From Owenia fusiformis (taxonomy: Eukaryota > Annelida > Polychaeta > Sabellida > Oweniidae), in NCBI GenBank assembly GCA_903813345.2, contig CAIIXF020000001.1, positions 40,891,366-40,955,365 of the forward strand: a stretch of DNA of 64,000 bases, written 5' to 3'. The notes under the pieces were generated by a model. The model was given only the letters and a program-made list of their open reading frames with translations. It had not been told where the DNA came from and searched no databases. Every line of letters starts with the position of its first letter. Within the stretch, counting starts at the first letter, position 1. Shown in pieces: positions 1 to 36,700 of this stretch. Both the position numbers and the translations under genes were made by a program.

Positions 1-552
1 TGATGTATTCTTGTTCCTTTATATTGTTGTTCTATTTTCGTATTTGTAAGTTATGTAATTTCATACCTCCCAGAATTTCGTTATGTGTTTTAATTTTGCA
101 TAATTTTGAATTTCTAGAAATGCCCCATAATTCTTTTATCAGCATATTATTTTTACAAAGAATATCTAATCTGATGTTTCACTTCATTGTCTCCATCATT
201 ATTAGTAAAATAAATATTGTCTAAACTTAGCAAAAACCTTTAAAAAAGTTGAAAATTTTGTATTATCATCCATACAGGAAATGGCTAATGGCAGTGCATA
301 TGATGAGATGGGGTTGATGGTGAGATAGGTCGATGCTATCACAAAATTTAAGAAGGCTTTTTTTCATTTGAAATATGGAATTTTGGGAAATTTTCGTTTG
401 CTTAATTTGCTGCATTATTTTCATTTTTCCAGCATAATTTTGTTTTTCCTGCATAATTCTGGGAGGTATGAGCAAGGTGTGTGTGCTATTGATGTTAAAG
501 TGTTGGTCATCATGTACAATCATGGACATCTGTGCATGCATTCTATTTCCAG

Positions 553-24062
<23,510 letters not shown>

Positions 24063-26912
24063 GGAACAGACACTAGTCACATGGTTATGTTATCATTAAT
24101 AACAATATCAAGCATCAATTCAGTTTTCTGATACATTATTTCCATCTTCACAAGAGCTTCCAGTTACTCATAGACTCAGAGGAGTTGGTTACTGAATCAA
24201 GGACAAGGTCCTGAATTAAGTCTAGCATCATGCACCTGGGGTTGGCAAATTCGAGTAAGTCATGACTTGTTTTCATAGAATAGTACAGATGAGTGTGCAT
24301 CAAGAAGAGCATTGAGTTCAATGAATCTCATTGATATTGTAGTGGACTAGCCTAGTCAAGAGTAACAGCGAAAATAGCAAAATACACATACACTTTACTT
24401 GTATTAGATATACATGTACCACGGATGCCAATTACGACCTTTAATTTGAATTTTAGACCGACCAGGTGTTTGAAAATCAAGGATTGTGAGTCTCATGTTC
24501 CAGAGAGGATTGGCTCCCAGGATGGACACTCGATATTTTCCAACAAAGAAATCGTAGAAATGTCGTTATTTTCTGAAATTTAAGCCGACTATAAATTCAG
24601 AATTAACAGTTCAAGAGAGTCGAACCAATATCTCGATCATATCTTGTGAGTTTTGGAATTTTTCGTTAGAAAATAAGACTAAAATTCATTCAAATGTTGA
24701 AGTGAACAAAATGGCAGCTGTTTGAATTCAAATTTTGTATCACGACATGTCCATATATGGGACAGAATATCAATGTTGCGTCTGGGATCCAATCCTCCTT
24801 GAACTTGTTCCATTAAAACCAAACAAAAATGCCTTTCTGTTGATCAACAGGGTGAAACAAAATAGTGCCACCCACATAATGTTGAATAACTTTTTGTCTG
24901 TTTTTATGTGAGTGGCACTTTTTGTGTCACTCTGTATATTGCAACATTGATCCATGACCTTCTCTATAGGAGAGGCCTCTGAAATAGTCATTTGTCTGTG
25001 CAACTTTCAATTGGCAGTGGAGATACAAAACAGCGTTAGTAGAGTATATTTTAGTAGACTGAATCAAAGTAGCATAAATGCTTGTCACTCAAAAGTGCAA
25101 TTCATATTCATTAACTTTTTGTGTTTGTATTATGTTATGACGTAGAGACCATTACATAATACAAGCACATTGTAAAATCAGCCTCGGTACAAGCCTCAGT
25201 ACAATTTCACTTTAAGTTATATTTTGGCTATTAGATTTAAAGTGAATTAAGTGCAAGAATAATTCAAACGAAATCCATGCTTTAACTCGTAAGATGAATA
25301 TGTCATTTATACTCCCAATAGACAGATGTTTGTATTGCAATTAAATGTATTATTTCTAAGATACACTTGTAGATTATCAAGTGTTGAGGTTTGCAAACGA
25401 AGGCAATGTTTATTACATGCATATGATTGCATTCATAGATTTCTTGGTGGATAACTTAGATTTAGTGACAGTTATCACCACTATAATCTGCCTAGTTTTT
25501 CTGTGAATGGAAGTTTAAATGTCTATTTAGGCCTTAAGAAGTAGATTCTTTGTTTTACGTCCCATTGCATGATCAATTTTGAGTAAGAGAAAAAACACCT
25601 CCAAACATCATTAAAGTGAAGCAGTATCATGGCCGACCATTTGATGTGTATAAACAACAAAGGCTTAGTTGAATAATTTAATAATTGAAATTTATAGTGG
25701 AGTTTGGGTACAATATTGACACACCTTTAGGAGTTGATCTTTAAGTACAGTATTATAAATCTCATAAATAATCTCCACAGATAGAGTTTGCTACAAGGGT
25801 GCTTGACTATGGACTTAAGTGAAAAGCAACTTACTTTTACAGTCATTGACATTGTGTTGTTTATGTGCCTTTGATATTGACTGAAGTGTATGCTAATGCA
25901 AACAAAAAAACATGTATTTATCCTCTGTGGATTAGTTATGTATAATAAATATGTAAAGACAGTGTTTGTGGTCACTGCAAATTGGTATATCATACCCTTT
26001 AATCGTCATAAATTGTACACATTTCTTTGCAAACAGGTTTTTGGTCTTTGAGTCTGTACCCCTGCATGATTTGAATGTTGCAGTATGTAAAACAAAATAT
26101 CTACTTCTTATGGCCTTATAAAGCATTTGGAAGAACTTATATGTACATTATTTTATTTTTTATTATGTAAAAAATTAGTTTTATATTACACTGTAGAAAA
26201 ATGTACAAAAGAACAAAATAAATTATGTTCAGTATTATAAAATATATTCTCTTTATTTGCTATTTCTATGATACATTGCATGTATTGTGCAGCTATTGCT
26301 TTGTACAACAGGGATCATCTCAAGCTGAGCTTCTAAGTAAAACTTCTATACATGTCATCCAATGTAGACTAAACACACACTGCATGTACTTATTCTTTCA
26401 TACCAAGTTTTACTTCAAAGAACAGATTCTCTAAATCTTAAATTAAAAATTCAATTGTTTTTCTCCCACAATTAAGTTTTTCGGTGCAAGTCAAATACAA
26501 ATATTTTTAAGTAAATATTTATGTATTTTCATTATTTGAGAAAAAGAATATATTCTTATTCCAGATATTTGACTTTTAGGATACAGTTCACAAGTTTAAA
26601 TGTCCAATATGTATGACATGCAATTATATGTATTAATTGCTATATATGTATATATACATGGCACTGATTTTGACATATCTCTCTGCCACAAATCTCATCT
26701 TGTCATTTCATGACCTCAAATATTTATCTCTATAATTCTCTGAACTGAACGGGTCTCCCCTGTTGAGAAGAAGTTTCTGTGCTAGCACTAAATGAAAAAT
26801 AATATTGTCAAGAATTTAATGCAAAACATGATATAATCCATGACTGCATGAACACAGTCCAAAGATGGTCGAATCTACTATGAACACAGTCCAATTAATG
26901 TTGATGCAATGT
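24063..26912. other. DDX43 3' UTR and convergent intergenic stretch
   Basis: Between the DDX43 stop and the ESCO 3' end. Several AATAAA sites on the plus strand (for example 26217-26222) could end DDX43. No further gene recognised. Confidence 0.5.
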
Positions 26913-26918
26913 TTTATT
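26913..26918 (-). terminator. ESCO poly(A) signal
   Basis: AATAAA on the minus strand, 3 bases after the ESCO stop codon (TAA, 26922-26924). Either a very short 3' UTR or a coincidental match. Confidence 0.4.
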
Positions 26919-26921
26919 TCA

Positions 26922-29900
26922 TTACATGTTGTATTTGTACACTAGGAATTCTGGTGTCTCTGTATATTTCATGGCAAACATTTTCCCATCATTTGTGGGA
27001 TCAGAGAAGGCAAGCTCCTTCTTTGAGAGGTGATACGAGAACATGAAGTTTGTCCTGAAAAAAGCAGATAACAAAAGTTCAAAACAATCAATCAATGAAT
27101 GAAGCAGGGAGTTCAGACTAAATTTTTGACTAAAGTTTCGATTCCCTGTGTAATCACAGAAAATTAACATATTTATATTTTTAGAATATTAATTTTGATG
27201 ACAGCTGCAGAGATAGCATACAGCCAAACATTCAGCTACAATAAAAAATTGTCAATAAAAGCCTGACTAAATGAATGGATGGTTGTATTCAGGTATTCAT
27301 TTTGAGCTATTTATTGTACCCGAGTGTAAAACTTCATAATTACAAGGACACAAACATGATTCCACCTATGGGTGTTCATCTTGCATGCAAAACACTAATT
27401 AGTTGAAAATATAAAATTTTAGGATGAAAAATCCAACATGGCCACCTAACATTTATCCAGAATGCTAAAAGACTGATCAATTTGAGCATTTCATTCAAAG
27501 AACTATCCCTGACAATTTGAAAATCGATCCATCAAACTGGAAATGCATAGATAAGACTACAGACAAGTTATTAGGACAGACAAAATGGAATGTGTAACTT
27601 GTACATAATGTAACATTATATAAACTGCTCAGAAATCAATTATTATCTTGAGAGCAACCAACCTCATTGCATCTAGTAACCGGGTAGCTATTCCTTGGTG
27701 GCGATACCCTTTATCCACCCAGATCCGCGAGATCCCACATTTAGCTGATTCTGCCTGGCTACTGCAATACCAAGCCCTCAGACCCTGGGTGCTGCTTTGT
27801 GACTGGGTGTCCTGTATTACACGGTAACCTTTGGTGATCACCTCCGCTATACACACCCCAATGATTCTTTGGTTGAAGATACACATGTAGGTCTGCAATT
27901 AAAAATAAATTTTAAAATAAAAATACAAAGGATATTTCAATTTCATCCATACAGATTATTCTTAAACTACAATGTCTTCATTTTGCATCAACAGAATGAG
28001 TTGGTTAAAGTTTATTGTTTTCAGGGTTATACAAAATTTTACTCAAAAACAAATGAATGTTAAAAGTTATCTCCCAGTGTGATGCTTGATCCCAATTCTT
28101 GCATGCTGATTTGTTACTGACCTTCATATTAGACTTGCAGGCAGGAGAAGGGGCATTAGTGAAAGCAAGATCTTCATCCACAACTGACTTGACAGAGTCA
28201 ACCTGGAACACAAAAATGATGTAACATTATTCCAAACCATACAAGTATTAAAACTTTAAGTATTAAAAAAAATATAGTATCATCATTTATGTTGATTGAA
28301 CATATAAAAAGAGATATGTGAGGTATATAAAGTTGCCATTTAAGAAAAATAGGTAAAAAAGGCAAAAGTAGGTGCTGGGACAAATGGTGCAAATTACCAG
28401 TATATGGACACCAATGGACAGATGGATAAGAGCATAATTTCAGAGGATGGCAGTTTAAGTTAATAAAAAATTTGTTGACACAGAGTACAGCTTGACAAAT
28501 GGCTGATTCAATAGGCTCACCGTGTGTGTCAAAAATGCCCATATGGTATGAAACATAAGCAACATTTTCAATACTGATTTAGCCCACCCTGCCAAGTTCA
28601 AAATTTACCTTTTTCATGCAGTTAGTGTCAGTGGGTAACACAACAATGATTCTACTGCCATCTTCAAACTCTGCAACTACATTTTCTTTCTTCCACCCCT
28701 AGAAATAAATAAAAATTAAAATGATCATATATTTATTATGTCACTCATATAAAACATAATCACAAGCTACTTTAATATAGCCTATTACCCACAATGGTCA
28801 AACCTGACCGTACATCCATATTCAAGTATGTCCTCTTTTTTTTCCAAGTCCATCATATTCAAGTCCATCATATTTACAAGTCATTTAGTGGAGCATAATT
28901 AATATTGTCTACTTTTTATAACTCTCCATCGCAACTTTTATACAATTTGTACTTACATTGAATTTCAGGACAGTTAACATTCTCTTGTGGAACTTTGAGT
29001 GGCTTGCTTCATCTGTAGGTTCACCTTGTGTATATCGCATATGACACGTGGGGCACTGGACTGCTCCTATGTTCTTTTGGCCTGCATCCTACAATATTAG
29101 TAGTTATTGATGGAATTATTAGCTTCAGTAGTTTACTTTGCAAAATATCATCCGATATCAAGGTCACTGGAGTTCTTTTCACGAAGTTTCAATTAAGGCC
29201 TTTAACGACGCACCAAAACTATGTTGCACAGTTCTGAGGCCTTCGCCGGTGCTTTTCAGATTCTTAAACTGTTCAGTTTGGATATTGCAATTTTTTATTT
29301 AAGGAATAAATTATGATAGGCCATTCAATATGGTGAAATTCAGCACGAGTTGGACAGAATGTTGTACAAAGCACGAACCGAAGGTGAGTGCATTTGTACT
29401 AACATTCTGTCCAACGAGTGTTGAATTTCACCATATTGAATGGCCTATCATTATTTATTCCGATTCAAACATAAAAATTAGTAAAAGCCGTGTCTGTGGA
29501 ACGGGCATGAAGGAAGAATATGCATGCTGTCAAGATTCTGAAGTCGGCCGTAAAAATTTTAGAATTTGTTTGGGCTGTTCTATTTTACTCCCCGTTTAGA
29601 TTTTATACGGTGTATGCAAACATGGGGTGTTGATAAAATAAAAATAAATAGTTACGGAGGGAGTAAAAAAGAACAGCTATCCCCGGACAGAGCCCCAGAT
29701 GTGCAGCTGAGATGTGACGTCACTCAAAACAATGCAAATTGCAGATTGAATAGAGCATGGTCGTGCATCTATGGAGAATTAGAGAACGTTCTATATTGGC
29801 TATGCTGCATTCTGATTGGTTGAGAAATTCGAATAGAGCACGGTCATGTTTGAATATATTATTGATTAATTTAATTGTTTTATTCATTATTGTAATTTTG

Positions 29901-32412
29901 TCCAGGATTTTAGCATTAGATGATCCTGGTTCAAGGACTGGAGTTTGAATGACTTAATGGGAGTTGATTGAGGTAATCAGGCTTAGTTTTTACCAGTATA
30001 TATTGCTCCATTCCATCTGTCTCAGGCTTCAGTTTAGACAGCCTGGTCAGCCTTGGGGATCGCTTTCCACTTCCAGCCTCAGATCCTTTGAAGGAGAATA
30101 CACTATTCAATGGTGTCAATGGGGACATTGTAAGCTTGGTCCTGAAACAAAAACCATGTTTCAATGTTAAAAGTTATCGAATGATTTGAAGTGCAATACA
30201 GGATATATTCTGCTAGAGAAATGCTGAATCGTTCCTTAAGTTAAGATTTCCTTAATCCATTGTTCTTTATGAAGTCATTATAAGGGTTACACCAATTGAT
30301 TTAGAAATTCTTTATTTGTTGAAAGTTTCTTTGGGCCTCTACTTAATTAAGTTTTTTTTTTTTATTTAAAGCCAATGTAGTTGTTGATGGTTAATGAAAA
30401 AATATAGGAAAATAATGAATACTAGTATTTCTTACTGTCTCATCTTCAAGTGGCCTGGGCTGACAGGAGGTGTCCTATTGAACAGTGGAAAGTATTTCTT
30501 AGCATTCTCTCTGGGGCTATCACTTTTCACATCAGGGACACTGGGACTTCCATTTTTCGAACCAGAACTACTAAGACTATCACATTTCCCATTTGGGGTT
30601 CTGGGGCTTGATCGCTTGATAGATGAAACAGATGTCGCAGATTTTGGTGACGCATTCCTACTACTAAGAGAATTCACTTCTGATATTAAGGCGATTGAGT
30701 CACTTCCTCCTACACTGTTAGTGTCACTAAATAATAAGGGGGTGTTTTGATCTATGTTGGCACTTGGTTCAGTAGTACTGGTGTCTATTCCCGAATCAGG
30801 TATATCTTTCATCTGCATATTTGGCCACTTCTTTTTCCAAGTTGGAGTTGAACCTTTTAATAAATTCAACCTCGTGGAATCTGGTTTTGGTGAGCTGAAT
30901 TTGCTACTCAAGGTCTTTGGTTGAAATTTCAGATGAAACCCCTTCTTATTGACTACACTAGAAACATTTGATTTTTTGGAGTCATCACTGTTTGTGGATG
31001 GTGTTTTTCGCGATTTGAAAAATCGTTTTCCACCACTAGAATCACATGGGGAAGCCTCCCCTGTTGGAGTTTCACTTTGCACAGGGGTCACACTGGTGAT
31101 TTTGACTGGGGATACAGGTTTAATGTCAAAACCTCTAGCATTCCTTCTAACCTTTACAGGAGAGAGTGGTTTTACATTTAAGTTTAGTTTACGTCTCTTT
31201 GATGGTGTCTCTGCTAATTCAGAGTCCTTTTTTATCACTTTGGAAATGTTTGTGTCATCTTTCATCAACTGTTGTTTTTGTGGGGAGTTTTCTTCATCTG
31301 ATGAACTCCAATTTATATCACTGTCTTCTTCAACTTGAGCTAATATTTTAGAAGGAGTTAATTTTTGCACGGGTTTCACATTTAATTTTTGAGCCTTTGT
31401 TATCTTAACTTTGTTTTCTTCATCTTGTTTCTCTTGGCTTGCTTTAACATTTCGTCTTCCTTTGCCCTTTCTCATAGCTTGTTTAATTGTTCTTACTTTC
31501 ACGACACTATTGATCTCATTCCTACTGGATAAAACTGAAGAATCTGGTTTATTCCCTATCTTAGAAGTTGAAGTGCTAACTTCTCTGCTTCGACGTTTTC
31601 CAGTTGAGACCTCTACTTCTGAACTACTGGCTGAAGATTCTGGCGAACTGATACCCTCAGCTCTCATTTTGACATCTTGATGTTCAACAGGACTTAAATA
31701 CCTCTTCTTACTAGTTGGTTTGTAAAAGGAACCTGTGTTAAAAGTAGGAGATACTTTTGTAGGCTTTTCTGGCACATTTTCTTTGATCTTACTTTCTTCT
31801 CTGGAGTGGCCCTTATTTGAGACTGCACTGTCAGTTTTGACAAAATCTAAAGATTTTTTACTGGAACTTTGTTTTTTCTTGAATGGAGATTTTGACTTTG
31901 AGGATGGAGGTGTTGATTTTTTCTTCCTCATAGGGGTCCTAGATTGTCCATGCATCTTATGTAGCCAGTCGATCACACTCCTGCAACAGATTAGTAAACA
32001 GTTAAAAACATAAAGGATATTATTTTTGGAGATCTTGAAGTTGGGCTATCATCTTGTTTGAAGAAGGCTGCTACTTAGTTTATCCAACGACGTATGTTAA
32101 ACAAGGCATTAACATGCAAAATGTCTCCACATGTCATTTGTTACATATGTTAACTACCAAACATCATTCAAAAGAAAGTTTGAGACCATATCAATTTGTC
32201 ACCACTGTAGGTGGTGACATAAAAATTATGCTATTTTTTATGCTAAGGCTTTAACCTCTATTACATGTATGTGATTTGACCATTTTTCATTGTTATAAAC
32301 CAAAGTGTGAAATTGTAGAAGTGTTAATATGTGACACTTACTGTTGTTTGGTTGTAGACATGTCTGCGCTGACAGCTAACAGCTGCTCATTTGGTAGAGC
32401 TGATGACATCAT
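26922..32412 (-). CDS. ESCO: ESCO-type cohesin N-acetyltransferase (Eco1/ESCO1/ESCO2 orthologue)
   Basis: Acetylates SMC3 lysines to establish sister-chromatid cohesion in S phase. Coding exons: 32412-32342 (part of exon 32429-32342), 31980-30436, 30141-29994, 29088-28957, 28698-28609, 28202-28122, 27892-27663, 27054-26922; 2,430 nt, 809 aa, all phases consistent. The long second exon encodes a basic, Ser/Lys-rich disordered region, as in ESCO1/2, with short motifs [12 protein letters not shown] and KYFPLF that resemble the conserved replisome-binding boxes. Then come the C2H2-type finger (CPTC...HSKFH, fourth exon), [11 protein letters not shown], and the GNAT acetyltransferase domain ([40 protein letters not shown] near the C-terminus). 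The start is the first of two adjacent Mets; the upstream frame of the 5' exon has a stop. Invertebrates usually have one ESCO gene, so ESCO1 versus ESCO2 is not assigned. Confidence 0.94.
29303..29461. repeat. Long palindrome (fold-back element) in an ESCO intron
   Basis: Arms of about 60 bp: GGAATAAATTATGATAGGCC starts the left and GGCCTATCATTATTTATTCC ends the right, with CATTCAATATGGTGAAATTC inside. The loop is about 40 bp. The following stretch to about 29870 has AATAGAGCAYGGTC repeats and may be the rest of a larger element. Confidence 0.85.
32085..32225 (-). repeat. GGTGGTGACAT family, short copy
   Basis: AAGGCATTAACATGCAAAATG at about 32104 and GTAGGTGGTGACATAAA at about 32207 bracket a short sequence, as in the copies at 44218 and 57565. 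Confidence 0.5.
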
Positions 32413-33657
32413 ACACTCTTGAATAGCAACTAAAATTTAAAACAACATAATTTGACTCAAGTGCAAGCTCTGGAGAATTAACTATTTTTCAGAATATGAT
32501 CTACAGAGTTGACCTTAATGGACTGTAATTTCAAATTTCATGCTCACTTAAGTAACAGTATTTATTATTTAAGTGGACCGTTGAGATGCACCTTCCATAA
32601 TCATTAACTGTGGCAGTCCTTAGAAATTCATTCAGAAATATTTAGGGAAGTTGATGTAGACATTTTTAATGACTCACTGACTGGATTTGCCAATTCAAAA
32701 AAGTTAGGTGAAGATATTTGCAAGTATAAAATAAATGGCCACAACTTTTGGACTCTTAGAATGTAGCATATTAGGCCAGATTGAGGCCTTTAAGTACTTT
32801 AAGTTCATGGGCATAGCAAGAGGGGATGGTTCTTGGGGCTCGTGAGAAGCCCTCCGAAACTTCGCCTCGAACCCCCCTCAGTTATAAAACGAACCCCCTG
32901 CTAGGAACAACCCATTTTCTGGGGGAAACTCTAGGCTGGGTACGAAGCCCACTCTCAGAAAGTTCATTATTTTTGTGCGAACAATGAATAGCATGTAATT
33001 ACTACATGTAGCTATTTGATGACTTAATATATTATATTCCGTAATTTGATTGGTTCATTTCTCAAACACCTTTCCTCTTCGCCTAGAGCACCCACCTTAC
33101 GTTATAAAAGGAAACTACATAATCTAGTCAGAGAAAAAATAAAAAAACTCTCGAAAGCCCATGGTAAATCCTGGCTAAATGGCCCACCTAGAATAAGACC
33201 TACTCCTAGTCTACCCCCATAAATGTGAGGTTGATTTTTCAAATCACACCCGCAACTGCTTTTGTATTGAAATTTGGGATTGAAAAACATTGTCAGTAGC
33301 CTAGGCCTAAAACTAAAAAGAGTTTGTTTTCGCCATAGATCCCGGCAAGATTATTTTGTAGTAGAATCAGTAGCTCAATTAATTATTCTTTGAGCCTATG
33401 ATCCTACTACAAAACAATCTGTCCAACATCTGTGGTTTTCGCAAAATTATTTCAATCCGGGATTTCAAAACACATTCAACATCACATTTATGAAGACCTA
33501 GTAGACACCAAAGAGCATAGGAAGATAATAAGCAGAAACGGTATAGAAGCTTTTTGATTTGTACAATTCTTTTACGCACAAGTTTTATCAGTAAACAGGT
33601 AAAAGACGAAACTTACCTGAAACTCACAAAATGCGCCAACAAATCTGAGATCAAATC

Positions 33658-33667
33658 TTGGCGGGAA
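33658..33667 (-). promoter_or_regulatory. E2F-like site
   Basis: TTCCCGCCAA on the minus strand is close to the E2F consensus. It lies at the start region of ESCO, whose S-phase role makes cell-cycle control plausible. Motif match only. Confidence 0.5.
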
Positions 33668-33708
33668 TTGCCTCGTTTTCACAACGATTGGAACCGAGGC
33701 TGATGAAA

Positions 33709-33716
33709 CCGGAAGT
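33709..33716 (+). promoter_or_regulatory. ETS-like site
   Basis: CCGGAAGT, the core ETS/GABP motif common in TATA-less bidirectional promoters, 52 bp before the CCDC25 ATG. Confidence 0.45.
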
Positions 33717-33767
33717 AAAAAATTTCATGCATTTTTCAGAAAATATCAATATTTAGAGACTATCAGT

Positions 33768-36700
33768 ATGTTTTACTTTAAATGCAATAGTAAGTAAACT
33801 TTTATTTACATTTTCAAATCTGAGATGTTGTGTAGAAATTTTGAATAGTCGCGAAAATCATGTTTTTAGACTAAGATCAGATGTCGATCTCTTTTTTATT
33901 TTTTTATTTTTTTAGTCCCGCAATTTGCGTATTTGTCACGCATTTGCTGGAAAATTTGAAGTCACACCAGTTACTTTTGCGTGACAGAATCAAGGAAACC
34001 TGTATCAACACCTGACAGTGATATCTATTGGTGACCAAACCCCAGAAATAACCCTTATCTCTTATATATGAGATGTATTCCCAGAGTTCTGTCACCAATA
34101 GATGTCACTATCAGGTGTTGATACAGGTTCCTGTGGACAGAATATGTCACGCAAATACGCCCCCCGTTGACTAGTGTTGTCGCGATTAATCGATACATCG
34201 CGATATACATGGCCAAAGCTGATTCTGGCGATGCATCGATGTCTGAAACAAAACATCGATGTTTTAAAAAAAAATTAATCGGCTTAAAATCACCCTTTCT
34301 TATCTTATTTTGACGCAAATCGCTTACCTTTCTCATGTCTTATCCAATGTTTTCTGATATTCTTTCGCTTTAAAACTGTTTTAGCTTGTCGAAATGAATC
34401 ATTAATCTGAAAAAATTACTTTTACTTTCATTTCACCGTTACTAGAAGTTCCGGGATGTACCACTGTACTCTTATTAATTTGTTCTGTTCGGTATTTTAG
34501 TACATTTGCGTTCGGTATTTCAGTGCACTTTTCTCGGACTTTTTCTCGATGTCAGTACATCGCGATGTGCATCGATGTTTGCGACTGAAAATTGCCGATG
34601 CATCGATGTACGATTATGGCACGTCGCGACAACACTACCGTTGACAGAACGCGAGCATAGTGAGCGTGAAAAGTTTGAGGTGTCCAAAATTTATATAATT
34701 TGAACAGAGATCACGGTAGACGTTCGCCATTCGCCAATTGCGAATTTTCGAAAGAGGTGGCGAAAAATATGTAAAGGTATTTCGCAGTTATGGCGAATTA
34801 GAGGTGTCACGGTTTCCCGATATTGGACCGAATTTCGGTCCAGATGCTTCGGTTCGGGACATGGGACAGAAAGGGTTAATATCGGTACATAGATTCCTTC
34901 CCTAAAATGCATAAAAACGTGTATAAATAGCGAGGAACACCTCCGATTTCGTTCTGAAAAATTAAATATTTTCACTTACCTCGTACCTAGATTACACTTC
35001 TTTGCATTGAAAAGTGTTATTAACGGACCCGCGATTTCAGGTAGATGGTAATGCTTGTTCGTAAATTTCTTCATCGTCGTTCGCAAATCGAGTGCATTAT
35101 CAGTATGCCGGATGTAGGAAAGAAATTGAAAAATCGAGCCGGCATCTAAGTCGAAAAAGTCGGCAGTTTGGAAGTATTTTGGGACTCCGATATCACAAGG
35201 TAAACGAATTGGTGAAATTACACCATGCAGACTATGTGAAATGCCGATCACATTCGCGGCAGATGCTTTACATTCAATTTTAATTGACGTTTTTTTATTT
35301 CTGAATATGATTTTGAAACTGAAAGTGAAACTGTCATCATCAGACGTTGCATCATTTTTAATGTTCTGTCCTGTCCCGTCCCGAAAGGTCTTAGACCTTT
35401 TTTACAGTTTTTCAAAATGGCTAATTCATATTTTAGTTGGCTAAAAAAATTTTGGAAGATTTAGCCACAATGGCTAACAAGTTTTTTCAACTATCGTGAT
35501 CTCTGAATTTGAACCAAGGTGCTCAAAATGTTGGCCAATGTGTTCAGATTTGGGCCAAGTTGTCTGTGGCCTCTTATAAACGTTTATTCTGGACATGGGC
35601 TTTCAATATTAGAAGGGTATGCAACTCTATGTAATAACAGTAGACCTTAAAAATGAGCAATGCCATGATTCCTCTTTTATGGATAATATTTCAAAAAGGA
35701 TTAGATAAATGTATATGTTTCAGTATTATTTCGAATAAAAATCAATTTTCAATATGATTTAAGCACAAACTATGTTCAATCTCAGGTAAAAGTAAACAAA
35801 AAAGACCAATAAGAACATGGGCTTTCAACTTTAATCAAAAGCCCATGATAAGAATAAGAGGTCTGTTATACAAAACCATAGAGCCCATGACAAAACATAA
35901 CATGAAAAATGTTTTTTATTTTTAGCACACTGGTATTGAGTCCCAGTTTGCCTTTTCACATGAACGTAAAGCTCTATATCTATGGCGAGATGTTGAATTT
36001 TTACAGTCAGAATTTCTGTACATCTATTAAATTATGTTACAGTAAACCGTGCACATAGGAACATAACTCTTAATCTGCTCAAAAAACCAAGTACATGTAC
36101 TGTAGTTCTATCATTTTTAACAAAGCTATTTTTGAAAGATGTAGGTTGTATTATTGTATCACCCTGTATGTTCCTTTGCTGTATGTTAACCCGAAAACTT
36201 TTTATACTTCCAGTTGTTAATCCACCCTATGACATTTATGTTGGAGAGGATAAATATGAAAGTAAGTTCAGAACTACAGTATACATATACCTATGTTAAA
36301 GACCTTGCAGAAGTTGTACTTGGTACATGTACATCAATGAGTGAACAAACAAAAATATATAATACTGTGTGAGACATTGCATTTTCAAGAATATGATGTT
36401 TCATTATTCTGATATTTTGTAATAATCATGTTTCTGAAGAATTGATAATCTTAAATTCTTACATCATGAAACTGTTTGAAATCATTACATATTTATGATG
36501 TTTCAGATGAAGATCTACTGAAGTGGGCGTTCCCTGAAGATGTCTGGTTCCACGTTGATAAACTCTCATCTGCTCATGTCTACTTACGATTACATACTGT
36601 AAGTTTCTTCATCATTTAATAGGACATGCACATCCACTGCATATGTGTAAACTCTAAGTGTAATGAGCCATATCCAAATACCAAGAAAATCGAAGGTGTC

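Larger units (their letters stand above)
33617..33767. promoter_or_regulatory. Bidirectional ESCO/CCDC25 promoter with the ESCO 5' UTR exon
   Basis: The ESCO leader exon ends at a minus-strand donor (TTTCAG|GTAAG, 33617) and the CCDC25 ATG is at 33768, so both transcripts start within about 150 bp. The segment is more GC-rich than its surroundings and has no TATA box. Confidence 0.7.

Noticed and set aside
30394-32013. Several plus-strand ORFs of 61-129 codons
   Set aside because: Antisense shadows of the long ESCO exon.
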